A stretch of 64,000 nt of DNA, taken from positions 1,054,001-1,118,000 of the forward strand of contig NZ_CP010836.1 in assembly GCF_000935025.1 (NCBI RefSeq), read 5' to 3'. This stretch comes from Sphingomonas hengshuiensis (GTDB taxonomy: Bacteria > Pseudomonadota > Alphaproteobacteria > Sphingomonadales > Sphingomonadaceae). This document shows, piece after piece, positions 44,255-53,008 of the stretch (its first letter is position 1; each line of letters starts with the position of its first letter). The notes under the pieces are model-generated. The model had not been told where the DNA came from and ran no database searches. It was given only the letters and a program-made list of their open reading frames with translations. Made by a program: the position numbers and the translations under genes.

Positions 44255-44749
44255 TCAAACCTTCCGCGCGTTCACCAGACGATAGAAAATCCCGCTCTCG
44301 TCCTGGCCGGTCAACTGCAAGGTGCCCGCGATCACCAGCGGGTCGCGCTCATTGAGCGGCACCCCGGCGGGTGCGAGCACTTCGATGAACTGGTTGGGCA
44401 TCGCATGGAAGTGGAAGGGGCATCCAGGGGGATAGGCAAGCAGGACGAAGCGCTTTTGGCGTGCTGCCTTGTCGAGTGGCATCATCCAGCCGGCGACTCT
44501 GATTTCCTTCCCCGCGAGCGCCTTCACCGCGACCGGAAATACGGGCTTTGAATAGATCACGCCTGCAGCTACGCGCTGGGTCTCGGTCGTGCTTTCCAGA
44601 AGGCGCCAGGGGGTGCCGCCCGTCGGGGTAGCGGCGGGCTTCCACACATCCTTCAGGCTCTGTTTGGGCCCGCCCCCGATCAGCTGGGCGTTCGCCGGCA
44701 GGGCGAGCATCGGGCCGAGAAGGAGAGCGGCAGCGACCATATGCTTCAT
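44255..44749 (-). CDS. DUF3299 family periplasmic protein
   Basis: A 164-residue secreted protein, signal peptide MKHMVAAALLLGPMLALPANA. The DUF3299 core VAGWMMPLDKAARQKRFVLL and YPPGCPFHFHAMPNQFIEV is clear; the Cys and two His in GCPFHFH could bind metal. ATG 44749 is chosen, with AGAGG before it; GTG 44758 is possible. It follows the ABC permease by 12 bases, so it is a periplasmic partner of that transporter. Confidence 0.8.
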   Translation of the reverse strand: MKHMVAAALLLGPMLALPANAQLIGGGPKQSLKDVWKPAATPTGGTPWRLLESTTETQRVAAGVIYSKPVFPVAVKALAGKEIRVAGWMMPLDKAARQKRFVLLAYPPGCPFHFHAMPNQFIEVLAPAGVPLNERDPLVIAGTLQLTGQDESGIFYRLVNARKV

Positions 44750-44761
44750 GTTGCGCACCTC

Positions 44762-46030
44762 TTATTGCGCCCGTGCGAGCGTTCGGGCGAGATCGGCCCC
44801 GAATACGCGGAGCCCGGGAATCAGCGCCGCGACGACACCGATCGCCAGCACGCCGCCGGCAATCACGGCCTCCCCGGGATGGAGCAGCCAGGGATCGAGC
44901 CCGATCTCTGCCAGCGGCGGGAATAAGGCGCGTGCCGCAGCGAGAAGGGCATGCGCCGAAACCAGCCCGAGCACCGTGCCGGCCGCAGCTGTCAGCAGCC
45001 CTTCCAGCAAGATCGTGCCGAACACCGCCTGACGCGTGGCGCCCATGACACGAAGCAGCGCCAGATCGGCTTCGCGGGCCTGGGCGGCATTGAGGAGCGC
45101 GACGAAGATCGCAAGACCCCCGGTCGCCGCGAGCAGCCACGCGAACAGCCGTGCACCCTCGATCCCCGCGCCGAACAATTGAAGCAACCGCGCGGTCTCC
45201 TGCGCCGGCACTGCAGCCTGCATGTTGGTCTGACGGTTGACGAAACTGGGAACGCGCACGGCGCCAAGTGCCGAGCGATAGGTAACGAGGAGCGCGGTGA
45301 CTTCCGGCTCGAGCGTCCCTGCAGCACCGATCAACTCGGGTTCCTGACCATGCTCGTCCCGGTCCGCCTCGTCCCCGTGATGCTCGGTGCCTTCCTCGCG
45401 CTGATCGTGGCCGATGCCATGAACATCCCAGACGCTTTCGATCGGCGTCAGAATGAGGCGATCGATCACGGTTCCTGTGGGGGCGAGGATCCCGACAGTG
45501 GTGAAGGGATGCTCGTCGTGGCCGGTGACGCCTTCGCCTTCGCCAAAGCCATGACTGCCGACGAATTTCTGACCGATCCCCGCGCCGAGCGCGCGCGCGA
45601 CCGTGGCGCCGAGAACTGCGTCACCCGACGCCTCGAAGCTCCTGCCCTGTGTTAGCCTGGCGCCGTAGAGGTCGATATAGGACGGTTCGGTCCCGAGGAT
45701 CCGATAGCCGCGAAAGCTGTCGCCCATCGCCAGCGGAACCACGCGCGCCACCGTGGGATCGCGGCGCAGAAGCGCGACGCTGTCGAGCGGGATGTTCCCG
45801 GTGGGCGCGTCGATCTGATAGATGCTCGACAGGATCAGCTGGAGCGGCGATCCCTTCGCACCCACCACCAGATCGATGCCTTGCGAATCGCGTTCCAGCC
45901 GATCGGTCAGCTGAGTGGAGAAGAGCAGCAGGATCGCAAGCGTCGCTACCGCAAGGCCGAGGAGCACGACGTTGAGCGTGGTCGTGAGCGCCCGGTCGCG
46001 CAGATAGGCAAGCGCCAGGCCGAACATCAT
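44762..46030 (-). CDS. FtsX-like ABC transporter permease with His-rich loop
   Basis: Permease of the FtsX/MacB type, 422 residues: one helix near 20-38, a large periplasmic domain, and three C-terminal helices (about 293-320, 340-365, 383-405). The periplasmic domain holds two His/Asp/Glu-rich stretches, about residues 160-174 (HGFGEGEGVTGHDEH) and 204-228 (HGIGHDQ, EHHGDEADRDEH), a likely metal-binding feature. Start overlaps the ATP-binding gene's stop (ATGA). MacB-like systems act on the periplasmic side; this one may handle zinc or a metal complex. Confidence 0.85.
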   Translation of the reverse strand: MMFGLALAYLRDRALTTTLNVVLLGLAVATLAILLLFSTQLTDRLERDSQGIDLVVGAKGSPLQLILSSIYQIDAPTGNIPLDSVALLRRDPTVARVVPLAMGDSFRGYRILGTEPSYIDLYGARLTQGRSFEASGDAVLGATVARALGAGIGQKFVGSHGFGEGEGVTGHDEHPFTTVGILAPTGTVIDRLILTPIESVWDVHGIGHDQREEGTEHHGDEADRDEHGQEPELIGAAGTLEPEVTALLVTYRSALGAVRVPSFVNRQTNMQAAVPAQETARLLQLFGAGIEGARLFAWLLAATGGLAIFVALLNAAQAREADLALLRVMGATRQAVFGTILLEGLLTAAAGTVLGLVSAHALLAAARALFPPLAEIGLDPWLLHPGEAVIAGGVLAIGVVAALIPGLRVFGADLARTLARAQ

Positions 46031-46683
46031 GCCGCCTCAGCCGCCGGCGCGAGCGTCACCGCGCCGGGAATGAACGCCTTGATCCGCGCGTCGTGCGTCG
46101 CGACGAGCAGCGTCGAGCCCTGCGCGTTGGCGGTATCGATCAGCAGGCGGGCGACGCGCTCGGCATTGGCGTCATCGAGCGCGGACGTGGGCTCGTCGGC
46201 GATAAGGAGTTTGGGCCGGGTCACGAGACTGCGCGCGATCGCCGCGCGCTGGGCTTCGCCTTGGCTCAACTCGCGCGGCCGGGCGTGGGCGCGGTGCAAA
46301 AGACCGAGTTCGCCAAGCAGTGCCTTCACCTCGCCCTGATCCCGCCTCTGGCCGGCGAGGCGCTGGGCGAGCAGCAGGTTCTGCGTGACATCCAGCGCTG
46401 CGACGAGGCGCAATGTCTGGAACACCACGCCGATCGTGCGGCGGCGAAGCGCGTCGCGCTCGACGGGGGGCAGGTCGCTGATCATCTCGCCGTCGACGAG
46501 GATCGAACCGCGGCGAGGGCTCAGCAGCCCCGCGATCAGATGGATCAGCGTTGTCTTGCCGGATCCGGAGGGGCCCAGCAGGACGCGGTGCTCGCCGGCC
46601 CGCTGCGCGAAATCAAACCCGTCAAGGACAGATCGAGCATCGTAGCCGTATTCGAGCCCGCATATTTCCAGGACATATGCCAT
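46027..46683 (-). CDS. ABC transporter ATP-binding protein (LolD/MacB-like)
   Basis: A 218-residue ATPase with Walker A GPSGSGKT, signature LSQGEAQR, Walker B LLIADEPTS and the H-loop VATHDARI. The ATG at 46683 gives the normal domain size. It pairs with the FtsX-like permease next to it and is divergent from a second ABC system across 340 bases. Confidence 0.92.
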   Translation of the reverse strand: MAYVLEICGLEYGYDARSVLDGFDFAQRAGEHRVLLGPSGSGKTTLIHLIAGLLSPRRGSILVDGEMISDLPPVERDALRRRTIGVVFQTLRLVAALDVTQNLLLAQRLAGQRRDQGEVKALLGELGLLHRAHARPRELSQGEAQRAAIARSLVTRPKLLIADEPTSALDDANAERVARLLIDTANAQGSTLLVATHDARIKAFIPGAVTLAPAAEAA

Positions 46684-46856
46684 CAAATGACGTGCGGGTC
46701 TGGTCTCACAGGAACATCGGCTCCGCGACCGCGAACGTATTGAATCGCTGGAACCCGCCCAACAAATGGCGGTCGCAGGCCGATGCCGGCACCGACATAC
46801 CCAAGCGTGCCGTCCCGGCGGGCAGAATGAGGTTCCGCATCGGTGTCTTTGCTGAT

Positions 46857-46874
46857 GACATGGTACATCATATC
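46857..46874. promoter_or_regulatory. Repeated motif copy 1, candidate shared operator
   Basis: GACATGGTACATCATATC differs from copy 2 at only four of 18 positions, all transitions. Its position between divergent ABC operons suggests a regulator site; a metal regulator of the Fur/Zur family is one possibility, not shown. Confidence 0.4.
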
Positions 46875-46960
46875 CTGATCGTGCCACTTGAAGCAAGGGC
46901 CGGTAGCCGCAGCGGCCACACCCAGTGGCCGCTTGCCTTCGGCAGGCGATGGCGTCAATG

Positions 46961-46978
46961 GATATGGTATATCGTGTC
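46961..46978. promoter_or_regulatory. Repeated motif copy 2, candidate shared operator
   Basis: GATATGGTATATCGTGTC contains a perfect GATAT-GGT-ATATC dyad and lies 45 bases before the start of the downstream ATP-binding gene. Copy 1 lies 104 bases away on the other side of the spacer. Confidence 0.45.
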
Positions 46979-47023
46979 GTGCGGCGGGGACTTTGTGGTC
47001 GCTGGATTTTTGTGGAGATGAAG

Positions 47024-47761
47024 ATGGAGCAATCTCAGCCAGCTATCCTGCTCAAGGACGTCGCTTTGGCCTATGGCGCACAGCAGGTCCTGCGTGGGCT
47101 TAGCCTGTCGGTACCGGAAGGCAGCATCACGGCATTGCTGGGTGGTAACGGCGCAGGCAAGTCGACGACTTTGGCCGCGCTACTCGGATTCGTCAAACCG
47201 CAGTCTGGGACTGTCTCGGTTTGCGGGATTGATCCCGGCGCCGATCCCGATACAGTGCGTCGGCGGATCGCCTATCTCCCTGAAAACGTCGCGCTCTATG
47301 AGCATCTGAGCGCCGTAGAGAATGCCGAGTATCTCCTCGCACTTTCCGACGAAAGACAGGATCGCGGCGGCATCAGCGACGCTCTTGGCGCTGCCGGCCT
47401 GCAGGAGCGGGCCTGGAATCAACGCCTGAGCGGATTCTCGAAGGGCATGCGGCAGAAGGTAGCGATCGCAGTTGCTCTTCTACGCAAGGTGCCGGTGCTG
47501 CTGCTGGACGAGCCGACCTCGGGCCTTGATCCGCGTGCAACCGCGGATTTCAACGCACTGGTCGCGCAGGTTCGGGATCGCGGCACAGCGGTGCTGATGG
47601 TTACGCACGATCTTCTCTCTGCGGCCGACGTCGCTGACCGTATCGCCTTCCTTGAGGCCGGACGTGTGACCGATGACGTGGCGGCAAGCGGCCCTGAGCG
47701 GTTCGATGTTCGCGCGCTCCATGCCCGTTTCCAGGCCGAGAGCGGGGTGGTAGCGGCATGA
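47024..47761 (+). CDS. ABC transporter ATP-binding protein (ABC-2 type)
   Basis: A 245-residue ATPase: Walker A GGNGAGKST, signature LSGFSKGMRQK, Walker B VLLLDEPTSGLDP, and H-loop VTHDLLS. This is the pattern of NosF/ABC-2 exporters. The ATG at 47024 has GGAG six bases upstream and gives the family length; the frame opens further upstream without homology. It starts an operon with two DUF3526-type permeases. Confidence 0.92.
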   Translation: MEQSQPAILLKDVALAYGAQQVLRGLSLSVPEGSITALLGGNGAGKSTTLAALLGFVKPQSGTVSVCGIDPGADPDTVRRRIAYLPENVALYEHLSAVENAEYLLALSDERQDRGGISDALGAAGLQERAWNQRLSGFSKGMRQKVAIAVALLRKVPVLLLDEPTSGLDPRATADFNALVAQVRDRGTAVLMVTHDLLSAADVADRIAFLEAGRVTDDVAASGPERFDVRALHARFQAESGVVAA

Positions 47762-49197
47762 GTGCCACCAGCCTGATCGCACGCGACGAGCTAAGGCTGA
47801 TGATGCGCAACCGCGTCGCGGTGATCGCGTTCATCCTGCTCGTGCTGCTCACGCTCGTCGCGGTCGCGAGCTCCTGGTCGCACCAGCGCGGCATTGCCGA
47901 GTTGCGCGCCCGACACGCGCACGCGGCGGAGGCTGCGTTCAAGGCGCAGCCCGACCGGCACCCGCACCGGGTTGTCCATTATGGCCATTTCATCTTTCGC
48001 CCGCTGGGTCCGCTCGCTGCATTCGATCCAGGGGTCGATGCTTTCACCGGCAACAGCATGTTCCTTGAGGGCCACCGCCAGAATACCGCCAATTTTGGCG
48101 ATGTACGCCAAAGCTCGCTGTTGGTGCGCTTCGGCCAGCTTACCCCAGCCTTTGTCCTGCAGATCGTGGCGCCATTGCTGCTGATCTTCCTCGGCTATGG
48201 CGCCCTGGCGCGCGAAACCGAGCGTGGCACGCTTCGCGTGTTGATGCTGCAGGGCGCGACCCGGGGGCAGGTGGTGCGCGGCAAGCTCATGGCACTCGGC
48301 ATTGTGGCGATATTTGCCGGATTGCCGGCGATGATCGGCTTCCTTCTGATCGCAGGGCAGCCGGGCGCGCTCGCGCTACCGATGCTGACGATAGCGCTGG
48401 GCTATTTCGCCTATCTCGCCTTGTGGGTCGTCGTCATCCTGCTCGTGTCTGCAATGGTGGGACGCAGCCGCGACGCGCTGCTCGCACTCGTCGCGCTCTG
48501 GGCGGTGACAGTGATCCTGCTGCCACGTGTGGCGCCGGACGTCGCGAGCGCATCGGTGCCGCTGCGCAATCGCCTCCAGACCGATGTCGCGATCGCGCGC
48601 GACCTGCGCCAGCTTGGCGACAGCCATAATCCGGACGATCCGCACTTCGCCAAGTTCAAGCAGTCGGTGCTCGACCGCTATGGCGTGAAGACGATCGAGG
48701 CGCTGCCGGTCAACTATAAGGGCGTGCTGGCGCTGGAAGGGGAGCGGCTGAGCACGACCCTTTTCGACCGCTATACGGGCGAGAGCTATGCTGCGCAGGC
48801 GCGCCAGAACCGACTGGTCGACGCGGCGGGGGTTCTTAGTCCTGCCATTGCCATACGCTCGCTGTCGATGGCGGCCGCGGGCACGGACATGGCCGGACAT
48901 CGCCGGTTTCTGGATCAGGCGGAAGCCTATCGCTACGCGCTCGTGCAGCGGCTGAATGCGCTGGAACAAGATGCCGTGAGCTATGCCGACGACACCGCCG
49001 AGGACGCAGACGCGGACCGGCGCTCGCGCGTAACCGCGGGGAACTGGAAGGCGATACCGGACTTCGCGTTCGAGCCGCCAAGTGGCGCAAGCCTTGCTCG
49101 AGGTGCGCTGCCCGGGCTGATAATGGTGATGGGGTGGCTTGCGATTGCCAGCCTGCTCCTGGCCTTCGCCACCCGCCGGCTGGGAGCGCGTCGATGA
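47758..49197 (+). CDS. ABC-2 permease with DUF3526-type periplasmic domain (first)
   Basis: A 479-residue ABC-2 permease: an N-terminal helix (VAVIAFILLVLLTLVAVASS), a periplasmic segment with clustered His (RHAHAAEAAF, RHPHRVVHYGHF), then five or six helices. The DUF3526 pattern is recognised from the paired arrangement with a second, similar gene. Start and end overlap neighbours by ATGA. The His cluster again hints at metal or haem-like substrates. Confidence 0.83.
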   Translation: MSATSLIARDELRLMMRNRVAVIAFILLVLLTLVAVASSWSHQRGIAELRARHAHAAEAAFKAQPDRHPHRVVHYGHFIFRPLGPLAAFDPGVDAFTGNSMFLEGHRQNTANFGDVRQSSLLVRFGQLTPAFVLQIVAPLLLIFLGYGALARETERGTLRVLMLQGATRGQVVRGKLMALGIVAIFAGLPAMIGFLLIAGQPGALALPMLTIALGYFAYLALWVVVILLVSAMVGRSRDALLALVALWAVTVILLPRVAPDVASASVPLRNRLQTDVAIARDLRQLGDSHNPDDPHFAKFKQSVLDRYGVKTIEALPVNYKGVLALEGERLSTTLFDRYTGESYAAQARQNRLVDAAGVLSPAIAIRSLSMAAAGTDMAGHRRFLDQAEAYRYALVQRLNALEQDAVSYADDTAEDADADRRSRVTAGNWKAIPDFAFEPPSGASLARGALPGLIMVMGWLAIASLLLAFATRRLGARR

Positions 49198-50456
49198 ACC
49201 TCTTCGCACATGAGTTCCGCCTGCTGCTTCGCCAGCGGCTGACCGTTTTTGCCCTCGTCCTGTTAGGGCTTCTTACGATCGCCGCACTGACCGCCGGCAT
49301 GGCGGAGGTCGGTCGTCAGCGCGCCGCCATCGCCGCGATTCCAGCGGCACAAGCGCAGGACATCGGCGCCATCGCTGCTTGGGTGGACAAGGAAAAGGAC
49401 GCGGGCAGCGCCGCCTATTACAGCTTCCACCCGACCTGGGACGCGCCATCCCCGCTGGCCTTCGCAGCGCTCGGGATGCGCGACGTCGCGCCCTATATCC
49501 TGCGCGTCCGCGCCTTGGGGCTCGAGGCTCAGATTTACGACGGCGACACCTTCAACCCCGAACTGGCGCTGCCGGGACGGTTCGACTTCGCCTTCGTGCT
49601 GGTGTTTCTCGCACCGTTATTCGTCATCGCGCTCTTCCATGATCTGGTCGCCGGCGAACGCGAAGCAGGACGGCAGCGAATGCTTGAAGCGCTTCCGCAA
49701 GGTGGTCGGACGCTATGGCGCCGCCGTACCGGGGTGCGGCTGGGCCTGTTGTGGCTCGTGCTCGGCGTGCCGTTCCTTGTCGCGGCAGCGCTCGAGGGCG
49801 TTTCCGCCGGCGCGATCCTGATCATACTCGCGCTCATTGCTGCGTACCTGCTGTTCTGGATCGGGCTTGCCGCCCTTGTGGATCGCCTGCGCTGGAGCTC
49901 TGTCGCGAATGCGGCCAGCCTCGCAGCGGCATGGCTGGTGCTGGTGCTGATCGTGCCGACGCTGGCCAACGTCGCCATCAACACCGCCGTTCCCGTCAAT
50001 CAGGGCGCGGAAATCGCGCTGGCGCAGCGCGAGGCGGTAAACCACGCATGGGATATCCCGCACGAGGATACGATGCGTCGCTTCTATGCCAACCATCCGG
50101 AATGGTCGGACTCGCCGCCACTGGGCTCCGAGTTCCACTATAAATGGTATCTCGCCTTTCATCAGAATGGCGACGACAGCGTGGCGCAGCGTGTCCGTGC
50201 CTATCGCACCGGTCTGGAACGCCGCGATGCCGCGGGGCGGGCGCTTGGCTGGGTGCTGCCATCGGTCGGCGCACAGGCGCTGTTGACCAGACTGGCGCGT
50301 ACCGATCTAAGCGCACAACTCGCCTACCAGGACCGGATCCGTGCCTTCCACCAGCGGCTGCGTGTCTTCTACTATGGCTATCTCTTCCATGATCGTCCGT
50401 TCGGGAAAGCGGACTTCGCCCGGGCGCCCCGCTTTGAAGATGTCCCACACAAATGA
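49194..50456 (+). CDS. ABC-2 permease with DUF3526-type periplasmic domain (second)
   Basis: A 420-residue relative of the preceding gene with the same plan: first helix VFALVLLGLLTIAALTAGM, a periplasmic segment containing AAYYSFHPTWDAPSPLAF, then further helices and a large soluble C-terminal part ending YGYLFHDRPFGKADF. ATG at 49194 overlaps the first permease. The two probably form a heterodimer with the ATPase. Confidence 0.83.
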   Translation: MNLFAHEFRLLLRQRLTVFALVLLGLLTIAALTAGMAEVGRQRAAIAAIPAAQAQDIGAIAAWVDKEKDAGSAAYYSFHPTWDAPSPLAFAALGMRDVAPYILRVRALGLEAQIYDGDTFNPELALPGRFDFAFVLVFLAPLFVIALFHDLVAGEREAGRQRMLEALPQGGRTLWRRRTGVRLGLLWLVLGVPFLVAAALEGVSAGAILIILALIAAYLLFWIGLAALVDRLRWSSVANAASLAAAWLVLVLIVPTLANVAINTAVPVNQGAEIALAQREAVNHAWDIPHEDTMRRFYANHPEWSDSPPLGSEFHYKWYLAFHQNGDDSVAQRVRAYRTGLERRDAAGRALGWVLPSVGAQALLTRLARTDLSAQLAYQDRIRAFHQRLRVFYYGYLFHDRPFGKADFARAPRFEDVPHK

Positions 50457-50460
50457 GCAG

Positions 50461-50491
50461 GCCGGCGCGCTTCGACCGGCTGCGCGCCGGC
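50461..50491. terminator. Hairpin after the ABC-2 operon
   Basis: A perfect 10-bp stem GCCGGCGCGC/GCGCGCCGGC with an 11-base loop begins four bases after the permease stop. No T-tract follows. Confidence 0.45.
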
Positions 50492-50728
50492 ATGGTCAAC
50501 GTCGATGCGGGATCTCGCAGGTGGCCATCGGCCGGTCGCCAATCCCGGGCCCGCTGATGCGTAGCGGCGAGATCTCAGTCAACTGACCCGAGGGCGCCGG
50601 AATCTCGCTCCCCAATTGGCTCAAATTACGGGTCCTGTGCGAAGCGCCCCCGTTTCGAAATGCGCCCAACCGCGATGCGATCTCAAAGCGCCGTTGACTC
50701 GCGCCGCACTCGCAACATAATGAGTTGC

Positions 50729-51193
50729 ATGAAACGAGACAGTAGATTGTCGGGTGTGCTGCATGTCATGCTCCACCTAGCCGAAGCCGACGGGCCGGTA
50801 ACATCGGAGACGATGGCCAAGGCGATGCAGACCAACCCGGTCGTCATTCGCCGAATCATGGCAGGTTTGCGTGATGCCGGTTTTGTCCGGTCGGAAAAGG
50901 GCCATGGCGGTGGCTGGACGATCGCCTGCGACCTTGGCTCGGTCACGCTCTTCGACGTGTATTCGGCACTCGGGGAACCGGCATTGTTCGCGCTGGGCCA
51001 CCGAACCGAGGCGCCGGGCTGTCTTGTCGAGCAGGCGGTCAACTGCGCGCTCGACGCCGCCTTCCGGGAGGCAGAGGCGCTGCTGATTGGCCGACTCAAG
51101 GCGGTGACGCTCGCCGAGCTCAGCGCTGACTTCCACGCTCGCATGGTGGCCACCGGGAAATCGGTTGATTTCAAAGCTGCCCATGCTGCGTGA
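50729..51193 (+). CDS. Rrf2-family transcriptional regulator
   Basis: A 154-residue Rrf2 protein (YwnA-like). The winged helix is at [20 protein letters not shown] and [17 protein letters not shown]. Two Cys in [12 protein letters not shown] could sense redox state or electrophiles; the three-Cys iron-sulfur cluster of IscR is absent. An ATG at 50720 is an alternative start. Upstream of a methyltransferase gene it may control. Confidence 0.88.
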   Translation: MKRDSRLSGVLHVMLHLAEADGPVTSETMAKAMQTNPVVIRRIMAGLRDAGFVRSEKGHGGGWTIACDLGSVTLFDVYSALGEPALFALGHRTEAPGCLVEQAVNCALDAAFREAEALLIGRLKAVTLAELSADFHARMVATGKSVDFKAAHAA

Positions 51194-51247
51194 CGCGACC
51201 GACATCGCGTTTCGCCTTCACCCTCTCCGACGTCAAAGGTGACCGTC

Positions 51248-51943
51248 ATGCCCGACAGCAACAAGATGTTCCTCGACATGTTCTCCGATCGCGAGCGCAT
51301 CGCCCATTATGCGGACGGACCGCGGCGATTCACGCCCGGTCTCGACGCGGTGCATCGCATGACGATGCTCCTTCTGGCCGAGCACGCCCCGGCCGATGCC
51401 CATGTGCTGGTGCTTGGCGCCGGTGGGGGGCTCGAGCTGAAAGCACTTGCCCAAATGCAGGCCGGCTGGCGCTTCACCGGCGTTGATCCCGCCGGGCCGA
51501 TGCTCGATCTGGCGCGTGAGACGATGGGTGAGGACGCTGATCGTGCCGAGCTGATCGAGGGGTATATCGATGCCGCGCCCGCTGGCCCTTTCGATGCCGC
51601 GACCTGCTTGCTCACGCTTCACTTCCTCGATCGCGATGAACGCGTCCGCACCTTGAGCGAAATGCACCGGCGCATGAAGCCGGGCGCCCCGCTGGTCGTC
51701 GTCCATTCGAGCTTTCCGCAGGACGAACCGGCTCGCGGGCGCTGGCTCGCACGCTACGCCGCCTATGCCGTTGCGTCCGGCGCAGATCCGGCCCAAACCG
51801 AGCAGGCGCGCGCTGCGGTAGCCGCCAGCCTGGCGCTGCTGACGCCCGAGCAAGACGAGGCCTGCTTGCGCGATGCAGGCTTTGTCGAGGTGGAGCAGTT
51901 CTACGCTGCCTTCACCTGGCGGGGCTGGGTGTCTCGCGCTTGA
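51248..51943 (+). CDS. SAM-dependent methyltransferase
   Basis: Class I methyltransferase of 231 residues: SAM site VLVLGAGGGLELKAL, acidic end of strand 2 FTGVDPAGPMLDLA, then ATCLLTLHFLD and MKPGAPLVVVHSSF. ATG at 51248 has AAAGGTGA five bases upstream. The substrate is not evident. It lies 54 bases after the Rrf2 gene and is probably its target. Confidence 0.86.
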   Translation: MPDSNKMFLDMFSDRERIAHYADGPRRFTPGLDAVHRMTMLLLAEHAPADAHVLVLGAGGGLELKALAQMQAGWRFTGVDPAGPMLDLARETMGEDADRAELIEGYIDAAPAGPFDAATCLLTLHFLDRDERVRTLSEMHRRMKPGAPLVVVHSSFPQDEPARGRWLARYAAYAVASGADPAQTEQARAAVAASLALLTPEQDEACLRDAGFVEVEQFYAAFTWRGWVSRA

Positions 51944-52384
51944 CGCATCGCGCAGGGCGCAGGCGGCCGCTTATCTCCTGAGTTTCGTGACCGTGAGCAT
52001 CCTGCCGGCCCCCTCATATGCGCGCCTTGTCATGACTGGCGCTGGTTGTTCGAACCCATTGCTGAAAGGCTGGATGCGCAGAAGCCGGCACATTCTTCTG
52101 CCCAGCGACCGGACGCGATGCCGGACTGGACGCCTCCCCACGCGGAGGGCCGGCGGGCTTCGTGCAGGTGCTGGGCGCGAAGATCCCCAGGACGGCCCTC
52201 GTCGCGGCGATCGGACTGAAAGCGATGATGTGGGTTCCCTTCGGTGCCGCCGACCGCTGCGATCTCGCACGTGCACAATGGCTTGCCTCGGCCAATATTC
52301 GGCAGTATTTGCGAATCGCTCGCAGGAGGCGCGGGCACGTACCCTCCCATGCAGGCGAGCGGGGGCAACACATGGCGGTAAGGC
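51944..52384. other. Intergenic region, 441 bases
   Basis: No frame here looks like a conserved protein. The right end carries a dyad TGCGA-ATCGC-TCGCA (52310-52324) similar to the Fur-like box in front of the downstream receptor, 60 bases before the sigma-factor start. Confidence 0.5.
52310..52324. promoter_or_regulatory. Fur-like dyad upstream of the sigma-factor gene
   Basis: TGCGAATCGCTCGCA has 5-bp inverted arms and shares its first seven bases with the stronger Fur-like box at 54075. Binding by Fur is inferred. Confidence 0.3.
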
Positions 52385-52897
52385 GTGTCCCAGCAGTCCG
52401 AGACCCTGCAGCTCTTTCTGTCCCACCGACCCGAACTTCTGCGGCAAGCGAATCGTATCACGCGCGATCGCGCGCAGGCAGAGGATGTGCTTCAGGAAGC
52501 ATGGCTGCGTTTTCGCGCAGTGCTTGCCGAGCGCCAGATGGACGAACCGCTCGGCTATCTTTCCCGGATCGTGCGCAACCTCGCGCTCGACAGCGCACGC
52601 CGCAGCGGCCTGGAGAACCGGCTGTTCCAGAATGAAGGCGACGCGGATCTGCTGCAGGTGCCGAGCGAAGCCCCCTCGCAAGAGGCCGCCGTCATCTCCG
52701 AATCCGAGTTGCGCGTCGTGGAGCACGCGCTGGCGCTGATGCCCGAACGCATGCGGGTCGCGGTCCGGATGCATCGGATCGAGGGCTTCAAGCTCAAGGA
52801 CATCGCCGAGCACCTCGCGATCTCGGTGACCAGCGCCCATGGCCTGGTCGCGGAGGGGGTTGCGCGTTGCCGCACAGCGCTCCGCGACAGGCTGTAG
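52385..52897 (+). CDS. FecI-type ECF sigma factor
   Basis: An ECF sigma factor of 170 residues from a GTG start. Region 2: LLRQANRITRDRAQAEDVLQ, with GYLSRIVRNLALDSARR; region 4: GFKLKDIAEHLAISVTSAHG. It is followed by fecR and a TonB receptor with an STN domain, so it is the regulator of the iron or haem uptake module downstream. Confidence 0.92.
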   Translation: MSQQSETLQLFLSHRPELLRQANRITRDRAQAEDVLQEAWLRFRAVLAERQMDEPLGYLSRIVRNLALDSARRSGLENRLFQNEGDADLLQVPSEAPSQEAAVISESELRVVEHALALMPERMRVAVRMHRIEGFKLKDIAEHLAISVTSAHGLVAEGVARCRTALRDRL

Positions 52898-52920
52898 GCG
52901 GTCGCCCCTGTCACCGATTC

Positions 52921-52946
52921 GAAAAAAACTACATCCCGTTCGTCTA
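52921..52946 (+). promoter_or_regulatory. Possible FecI-type promoter before fecR
   Basis: An A-tract GAAAAAAAC followed by CCGTTCGTCTA lies in the 111-base gap between sigma and fecR genes. A-rich -35 and CGT-containing -10 elements are usual for iron-starvation sigma factors. Similar A-tracts with CCGTT recur at 54023-54058. Weak evidence. Confidence 0.3.
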
Positions 52947-53008
52947 GCAGTTAAGGCCCCTTCGAACGTGCAACGGGGCGATCGGTCGCGGGCAATGAGG
53001 ACGCATCC

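Larger units (their letters stand above)
46684..47023. other. Divergent promoter region between two ABC systems
   Basis: 340 bases without a convincing gene. They hold two copies of the 18-bp motif GAYATGGTAYATCRTRTC at 46857-46874 and 46961-46978, and presumably the promoters of both operons. Confidence 0.6.

Noticed and set aside
50729..51193. Rrf2 protein as an IscR iron-sulfur regulator
   Set aside because: The three-Cys cluster of IscR is missing and no isc/suf genes are adjacent; a YwnA-like assignment fits better.
52162..52635. Plus-strand open frame running from the intergenic gap into the sigma-factor gene in another frame
   Set aside because: Most of it overlaps the well-supported sigma factor out of frame, and the unique part (VLGAKIPRTALVAAIGLKAM) matches nothing I recognise.
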